Shown: piece after piece, positions 59,031-64,000 of the stretch | Layout: every line of letters begins with the position of its first letter | Position numbering within the stretch: position 1 is the stretch's first letter | DNA from: Chloroflexota bacterium | Lineage (GTDB): Bacteria > Chloroflexota > UBA11872 | Assembly (NCBI GenBank): GCA_022821645.1 | Contig: JAJEDE010000019.1 | Coordinates: 41,862 to 105,861, forward strand | Direction of reading: 5' to 3' | DNA length: 64,000 bases | Notes under the pieces: generated by a model | What the model saw: the letters and a program-made list of their open reading frames with translations, nothing else | Databases searched by the model: none | What the model was told of the DNA's origin: nothing | Program-made: the position numbers and the translations under genes

Positions 59031-60011
59031 TTGAATAACTGGAGGTCAGCGCCGCGCGCTCAGCCCACGGCTGACGCGGCGGCCCACCAACCCGACGGAT
59101 TCGAGTTCGCGAGTTCTCGCCGCGACTCGCTCCGACGCAAGCTCGTCGAGCGCAGCGTCCACGCCGTGCTGTTCCTCTGCGCGGTCATTTCCATCCTGAC
59201 CACCACCGGGATCGTCATCACCCTCCTGGGCGAGACCATCCAGTTCTTCGGCGAAGTCCCCATCGTGGACTTCCTCACCGGCACCCGCTGGACCCCCCTC
59301 TTCGCCTCCAAGAGCTTCGGCGTCCTCCCACTCGTCAACGGAACCATCGTCGTGGCGCTGGTCGCCATCGTCGTGGCCGTGCCGATCGGCTTGCTCACCG
59401 CCATCTTCCTTAGCGAGTTCGCCCCAGCCCGCCTCCGCAGCGTCGTCAAGCCGATCCTTGAGGTTCTGGCGGGCATTCCCACCGTTGTCTACGGCTACTT
59501 CGCCCTCCAGTTCATCACCCCGATCCTTCGAGACATCTTTCCTCAGACCCAGATCTTCAACGTTGCCAGCGCCGGCATCGTCATGGGCTTCATGATCCTC
59601 CCCATGATGGCTTCCATCAGCGAGGACGCCCTCCGCGCCGTCCCGCGCGACCTCCGCGAAGGCGCCTTCGCCCTCGGTGCAACCAGGTTCGAAGTCGTCA
59701 GCCGCGTAGTCGTCCCCGGCGCGCTCTCCGGCATCCTCGCCGCCGTCATCCTCTCCATCTCGCGCGCCATCGGCGAAACCATGATCGTCGCCATCGCCGC
59801 CGGCCTGCAGCCCCAGATGGGCTTCGACCTGCTCCGCTCCATGGAAACCATGACCGCCTACATCGTCCAGGTCAGCCTCGGCGACACCCCGCAGGGCGGC
59901 ATCGAGTTCCGCACCATCTTCGCGGTCGGCACCCTGCTCTTCGTCATGACCCTCGTCATGAACCTCCTCAGTGATCTGCTGGTCCGCCGCTATCGGGAGG
60001 CCTACGAATGA
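59031..60011 (+). CDS. pstC: Phosphate ABC transporter permease
   Basis: 326 aa; [58 protein letters not shown]. Confidence 0.92.
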   Translation: MNNWRSAPRAQPTADAAAHQPDGFEFASSRRDSLRRKLVERSVHAVLFLCAVISILTTTGIVITLLGETIQFFGEVPIVDFLTGTRWTPLFASKSFGVLPLVNGTIVVALVAIVVAVPIGLLTAIFLSEFAPARLRSVVKPILEVLAGIPTVVYGYFALQFITPILRDIFPQTQIFNVASAGIVMGFMILPMMASISEDALRAVPRDLREGAFALGATRFEVVSRVVVPGALSGILAAVILSISRAIGETMIVAIAAGLQPQMGFDLLRSMETMTAYIVQVSLGDTPQGGIEFRTIFAVGTLLFVMTLVMNLLSDLLVRRYREAYE

Positions 60012-60907
60012 GCGCCCAGGCCACCGCCGCCGTCCCGTCCGCCGATGTCTGGCGGGCCAGTCAGGCCCGTCGCCGCTGGTCCGGCTGGCTCTTCTACGGC
60101 CTCGCCGTCGTGTCGACCTTGATGGGCCTGGTCATGCTCGGCGCCTTGCTGTTCGACATCTTTACGGACGGCGCCCGCCAGGTGGACTGGCACTTCCTCT
60201 CCAACTATCCGTCGCGCATTGCCGACAACGCCGGGCTGCGCTCCGCCCTGCTCGGCAGCCTCTGGATGCTCGCCTTCACCGCCATCATCGCCTTCCCGCT
60301 CGGCGTCGGCGCCGCCATCTACCTGGAGGAATACGCCCCGGACAACTGGCTGACCCGCTTCATCCAGCTCAACATCGCCAACCTCGCCGGCGTGCCCAGC
60401 ATCGTCTATGGCCTGCTTGGACTTGGACTCTTCGTGCGCTGGCTCGCGCTCGGCCGGGTGGTGTTGGCCGGCTCCATGACGATGGCCTTGCTCATCCTGC
60501 CCCTCATCATCGTGGCTTCCCGTGAAGCCATCCGGGCAGTGCCGGACTCGCTGCGCGAAGGCTCCTACGCTCTTGGCGCAACTCGCTGGCAGATGGTGCG
60601 CCAAACGGTGCTGCCGTCGGCCGCCGGCGGCATCCTCACCGGCACCATCCTCGCCCTGGCCCGCGCCATCGGCGAAACCGCCCCCCTCATTACCATCGGG
60701 GCGCTCACCTACGTAGCCTTTGACCCCAACGGGCCGCTGGACATCTTCACGGTGCTTCCCATCCAGATCTTCAACTGGGTCTCGCTGCCCCAGAAGGAAT
60801 TCCACAGCCTCGCGGCCGGTGGCATCGTCGTCCTGCTGGTCGTGCTCCTGACCGCCAACTCACTCGCCGTCTATCTCCGATATCGCATGCAGAGGAGGCT
60901 TCAGTGA
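60008..60907 (+). CDS. pstA: Phosphate ABC transporter permease
   Basis: 299 aa; [47 protein letters not shown] overlap with pstC. Confidence 0.92.
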   Translation: MSAQATAAVPSADVWRASQARRRWSGWLFYGLAVVSTLMGLVMLGALLFDIFTDGARQVDWHFLSNYPSRIADNAGLRSALLGSLWMLAFTAIIAFPLGVGAAIYLEEYAPDNWLTRFIQLNIANLAGVPSIVYGLLGLGLFVRWLALGRVVLAGSMTMALLILPLIIVASREAIRAVPDSLREGSYALGATRWQMVRQTVLPSAAGGILTGTILALARAIGETAPLITIGALTYVAFDPNGPLDIFTVLPIQIFNWVSLPQKEFHSLAAGGIVVLLVVLLTANSLAVYLRYRMQRRLQ

Positions 60908-61734
60908 TCAACCTGCGCATCGACACGCGCGCATCTGACGTGGCGGTGTCGCCGTCGGAAAACGGGCAGTCCGACGTGATCCTGATGACCCGCAATCTCA
61001 ACTTCTGGTACGGAAACACGTTGGTCTTGGAGAACATCGACTGCGATATCGGGCCCCGCGAGGTCACCGCCATCATCGGCCCCTCCGGCTGCGGCAAGAG
61101 CACCTATCTCCGCTGCTTCAACCGGATGAACGAGCTCATTCCAACCGCTCGTATTGCTGGTTCCGTTGTTTTCCGTAATCGCGACATCTACGACCGCTCG
61201 GTCGACCCGGTCGAAGTCCGCCGCCAGGTCGGCATGGTCTTCCAGAAGCCCAACCCCTTCCCCAAGTCCATCTACGACAACGTCGCCTACGGGCCGCGCG
61301 TCAACGGTTACAAGGGCGACATGGACGAGGCGGTCGAAACCTCCCTCAAGCGCGCCGCCCTCTGGGACGAGGTCAAGGACGATCTGAAGAAGAGCGGTTT
61401 GGCCCTGTCTGGCGGCCAGCAGCAGCGCCTCTGCATCGCCCGCGCGCTCGCCGTCCAGCCCGACGTTCTCTTGATGGACGAGCCCTGTTCGGCCCTCGAC
61501 CCCATCGCCACCACCCGCATCGAGGACCTGATCCGCGAATTGCGCGAGCAACTCACCATCATCATCGTCACCCACAACATGCAGCAGGCCGCTCGCATCT
61601 CCGACCGCACGGCCTTCTTCACGGTGGCCGAATCCGGCGCCGGCATCCTTGTCGAGTTCAACGAGACCCAGAAGCTCTTCACCACCCCGGCCGACGAGCG
61701 CACCGAGGCCTACATCACTGGCCGGTTCGGCTAG
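60904..61734 (+). CDS. pstB: Phosphate ABC transporter ATP-binding protein
   Basis: 276 aa; [60 protein letters not shown]. Confidence 0.95.
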   Translation: MINLRIDTRASDVAVSPSENGQSDVILMTRNLNFWYGNTLVLENIDCDIGPREVTAIIGPSGCGKSTYLRCFNRMNELIPTARIAGSVVFRNRDIYDRSVDPVEVRRQVGMVFQKPNPFPKSIYDNVAYGPRVNGYKGDMDEAVETSLKRAALWDEVKDDLKKSGLALSGGQQQRLCIARALAVQPDVLLMDEPCSALDPIATTRIEDLIRELREQLTIIIVTHNMQQAARISDRTAFFTVAESGAGILVEFNETQKLFTTPADERTEAYITGRFG

Positions 61735-61751
61735 GACGCAGGAGGCCATCT

Positions 61752-62483
61752 ATGTCGCCACGAGAAGAGTACGTAGGCCAGCTCCAGCATGTGCACGACG
61801 AGCTCCTGCTCATCGGCAGCATGGTGGAAAAGGCCATCAAGCGTTCAGTCGAGTCGCTCCGCACGCGCGACGTCGAGTTGGCACAACGAATCGTCGATGA
61901 AGACGACGAAATCGACGATCGGTACCTGGCGCTCGAGGAACTCTGCATTGACATCATCGCCCGGCAGCAGCCCATGGCCAGCGATCTGCGCGCGCTCATC
62001 ACCGGCATGCAGGTCGGCTCGGAGCTCGAGCGCATGGGCGACTACGCCGAGGGCATTGCCAAGATCAGCATCCGCATGGGCGACGAACCCCCGCTCAAGC
62101 CGCTGATCGACATTCCCCGCATGGCCGACATCTCAATCGGCATGTTGCGCGACAGCCTGACCGCCCTGAATGAGCGCGACGATGCTCTCGCGCGCCGGGT
62201 CTGGCACACGGACGACGAAGTCGACCAACTCAACGACCAGGTCTATCGCGAGCTGTTGACCTACATGTTCGAGGATCCGCGCAACATCCAGCGCGCCACC
62301 TGGCTCACCTGGGTCGCCCACAACCTCGAACGCATCGGCGACCGCGCCACCAACATCGCCGAACGCGTCATCTACCTCACCACCGGCCAAACCCCCGCCC
62401 CCGACGAACGCTGGCCCGACGTCGGCGACCCCACCCCCCAGGACTCCGGCGGCCCACCCACCAACGGCTCAATGCCCGCCTAA
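61752..62483 (+). CDS. phoU: Phosphate transport system regulatory protein
   Basis: 243 aa; MVEKAIKRSVESLRTRDVELAQRIVDEDDEIDDRYLALEE...GSELERMGDYAEGIAK...LERIGDRATNIAERVIYL. Confidence 0.92.
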   Translation: MSPREEYVGQLQHVHDELLLIGSMVEKAIKRSVESLRTRDVELAQRIVDEDDEIDDRYLALEELCIDIIARQQPMASDLRALITGMQVGSELERMGDYAEGIAKISIRMGDEPPLKPLIDIPRMADISIGMLRDSLTALNERDDALARRVWHTDDEVDQLNDQVYRELLTYMFEDPRNIQRATWLTWVAHNLERIGDRATNIAERVIYLTTGQTPAPDERWPDVGDPTPQDSGGPPTNGSMPA

Positions 62484-62619
62484 TTGCCACTCCACCCCCG
62501 TGGCCAACCAAAAGACTTCACTCGCCTTCCCGCTCTCTTCCGAGCGAGAAGGCGAGGCCACAAATCGTCGTCCGCGAGGGCAATTCCGGCAGAAGCCAGA
62601 GGTTACGCAGATCCCCTCT

Positions 62620-63440
62620 TTCTCCCTCTCCCTTGAGGGAGAGGGCTGGGGTGAGGGTGGCTGCCTGGGCCCGCAACCATGCCCAGGGTCAAGCAACCCT
62701 CCACGGTCAACTCGCCTCTTCAAATGCTTGAACGGAGCTCGTCTGGCCCCGCTACCTGTCGCTTTTCTGAGCGAACAGGCGAGTCCACGAATCGCCGCCA
62801 GCCAAGCCGGTTCCGGCAGAAGCCAACGGTGACGCCGAGCCCCTCCTACTCCCTCTCCCTTGAGGGAGAGGGCTGGGGTGAGGGTGGCTGCCTGGGTCCG
62901 CAACCATGCCGAGGGCCAAGCAACCCTCCGCGGTCAACTCGCCTCTTCAAATGCTTGAACGGAGTTCGTCTGGCCCCGCTACCCGTCGCTTCTGAGCGAG
63001 CAGGCGAGGCCACCAATGCGCGTCCGCGAGGCCGGTTCCGGCCGAGGCCAAAGATGACGCCGAGCCCCTCTTTCTCCCTCTCCCTTGAGGGAGAGGGCTG
63101 GGGTGAGGGTGGCTGCCTGGGTTCGCAACCATTCAGGGGGTCAAGCAACCCTTCACGGTCAACTCGCCTCTTCAGTTTCCAGAGCGGAGCTTGTCTGGCC
63201 TCTCTACGCGTCGCGCTTAAGCGAGTAGGCGAGTCCACGAATCGGCGTCCGCGAGGGCGGTTTTGGCAAGAGCCAACGGCGACGCCGAGCCCCTCTTTCT
63301 CCGTCTCCCTTGAGAGACCCCTGCAAACCGTCCCTCGCGCCCCAAGCCTCGCCCGCTCTTGCTCCCTCTCCCTTGAGGGAGAGGGCTGGGGTGAGGGTGG
63401 CTGCCTGGGCCCGCAACCATGCCCAGGGTCAAGCAACCCA
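62620..63440. repeat. Four tandem copies of a ~225-290 bp intergenic repeat carrying a CCCTCTCCCTTGAGGGAGAGGG palindrome
   Basis: Palindrome at 62624-62645, 62851-62872, 63076-63097, 63364-63385 (degenerate half near 63301), each followed by gctggggtgagggtggctgcctgggN. Confidence 0.92.
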
Positions 63441-63502
63441 CCCCATTCACCTCGCCTCTTCGTCCGAGTGGACTGAACTTTTCGCACACCCCCAGTCACT
63501 CA

Positions 63503-64000
63503 ATGAACCCATCTCCATCCCTCCAAATCCGAACCCTCGCCGAATTCCTCGGTGCCGCCTGGCTCCTCATCGCCATCGTCGGCTCCGGAATCATGGCCCA
63601 GCGCCTCACCGACGACCCCGGCCTTCAACTCCTCCAGAACGCCCTCGTCACCGGCTTCGCCCTGGCCGCCATCATCGCCGCCCTGCGGCCCGTCTCCGGC
63701 GCCCACATCAACCCCGCCGTCACCCTCACCGCTGCCGCCGTCGGGCAACTCCCCTGGCGCGAGGCCGCCAGCTACCTCCCGGCCCAGGTCGCCGGCGGCA
63801 TTGCTGGCACAGTGCTAACCAACGTCATGTTCGGCCTGCCGCCCGCCGAAATTTCAACAACCGTCCGCGACGCCCCCATCACCTGGCTCGGCGACCTCGT
63901 CGCCACCGTCGGCTTGCTCAGCCTCATCTTCACCCTCGTCGCCACCAGGTCATTCAACTTCCTGCCCGGTGCTGTCGGTGCCTACGTCGCCGGCGCTTAC
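63503..64000 (+). CDS. MIP/aquaporin-family protein (runs off right edge)
   Basis: Absent from ORF track (no stop in window). MNPSPSLQIRTLAEFLGAAWLLIAIVGSGIMAQRL...SGAHINPAVTLTAAAVGQLPWREAASYLPAQVAGGIAGT; NPA motif. Confidence 0.85.
   Translation, partial: MNPSPSLQIRTLAEFLGAAWLLIAIVGSGIMAQRLTDDPGLQLLQNALVTGFALAAIIAALRPVSGAHINPAVTLTAAAVGQLPWREAASYLPAQVAGGIAGTVLTNVMFGLPPAEISTTVRDAPITWLGDLVATVGLLSLIFTLVATRSFNFLPGAVGAYVAGAY

Noticed and set aside
62620-63440. CRISPR array
   Set aside because: Repeat period is 225-290 bp with co-duplicated flanks, not ~60-70 bp with unique spacers; no cas genes.
62679-63476. 265-aa ORF across the repeat array
   Set aside because: Encodes only the translated intergenic repeat (SLSLEGEGWGEGGCLGPQP...); a repeat artefact.

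Overview
High-GC window, probably Chloroflexota-like (inferred from Val/Glu/Lys-rich spacers in solute-binding lipoproteins and the gene content). It is mostly ordinary chromosome: lgt, a trxB-like gene, YceI, an M20 peptidase, a sialidase/GH42-like/Gfo-Idh-MocA glycan cluster, a BVMO-like monooxygenase, solute-binding lipoproteins, a MutS-like ATPase, MFS and NCS2 transporters, PhyH, SprT-like, SDR, DUF3179, a TPP enzyme, and a complete phoB-phoR-pstSCAB-phoU block followed by an aquaporin-family gene cut by the right edge. No rRNA, tRNA, CRISPR array or transposase was recognised. Main novelty candidates: (1) at 44.3-52.8 kb, two LRR-containing cassettes, each bracketed by the 3' end of the TPP-enzyme gene on the left and of a quinone-oxidoreductase gene on the right, i.e. 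a tandem cassette duplication with a short-homology junction; (2) in the second cassette, a secreted trypsin-like protease with a tandem 'WPTxCxxLNDxVExxLGN' domain, coupled by a TAATG overlap to an LRR protein and next to an AAA ATPase preceded by a ~55-bp dyad; (3) the same WPT domain pair in an unrelated secreted protein at 4.9-7.2 kb; (4) three paralogous Tat-type lipopeptides whose predicted mature forms are all 31 residues with a Y[DS]FPG[AS]xKDxxG motif; (5) a tandem array of paired membrane genes containing a frameshifted membrane gene fused to a duplicated solute-binding-protein tail. All calls are from reading the sequence; no searches were run.
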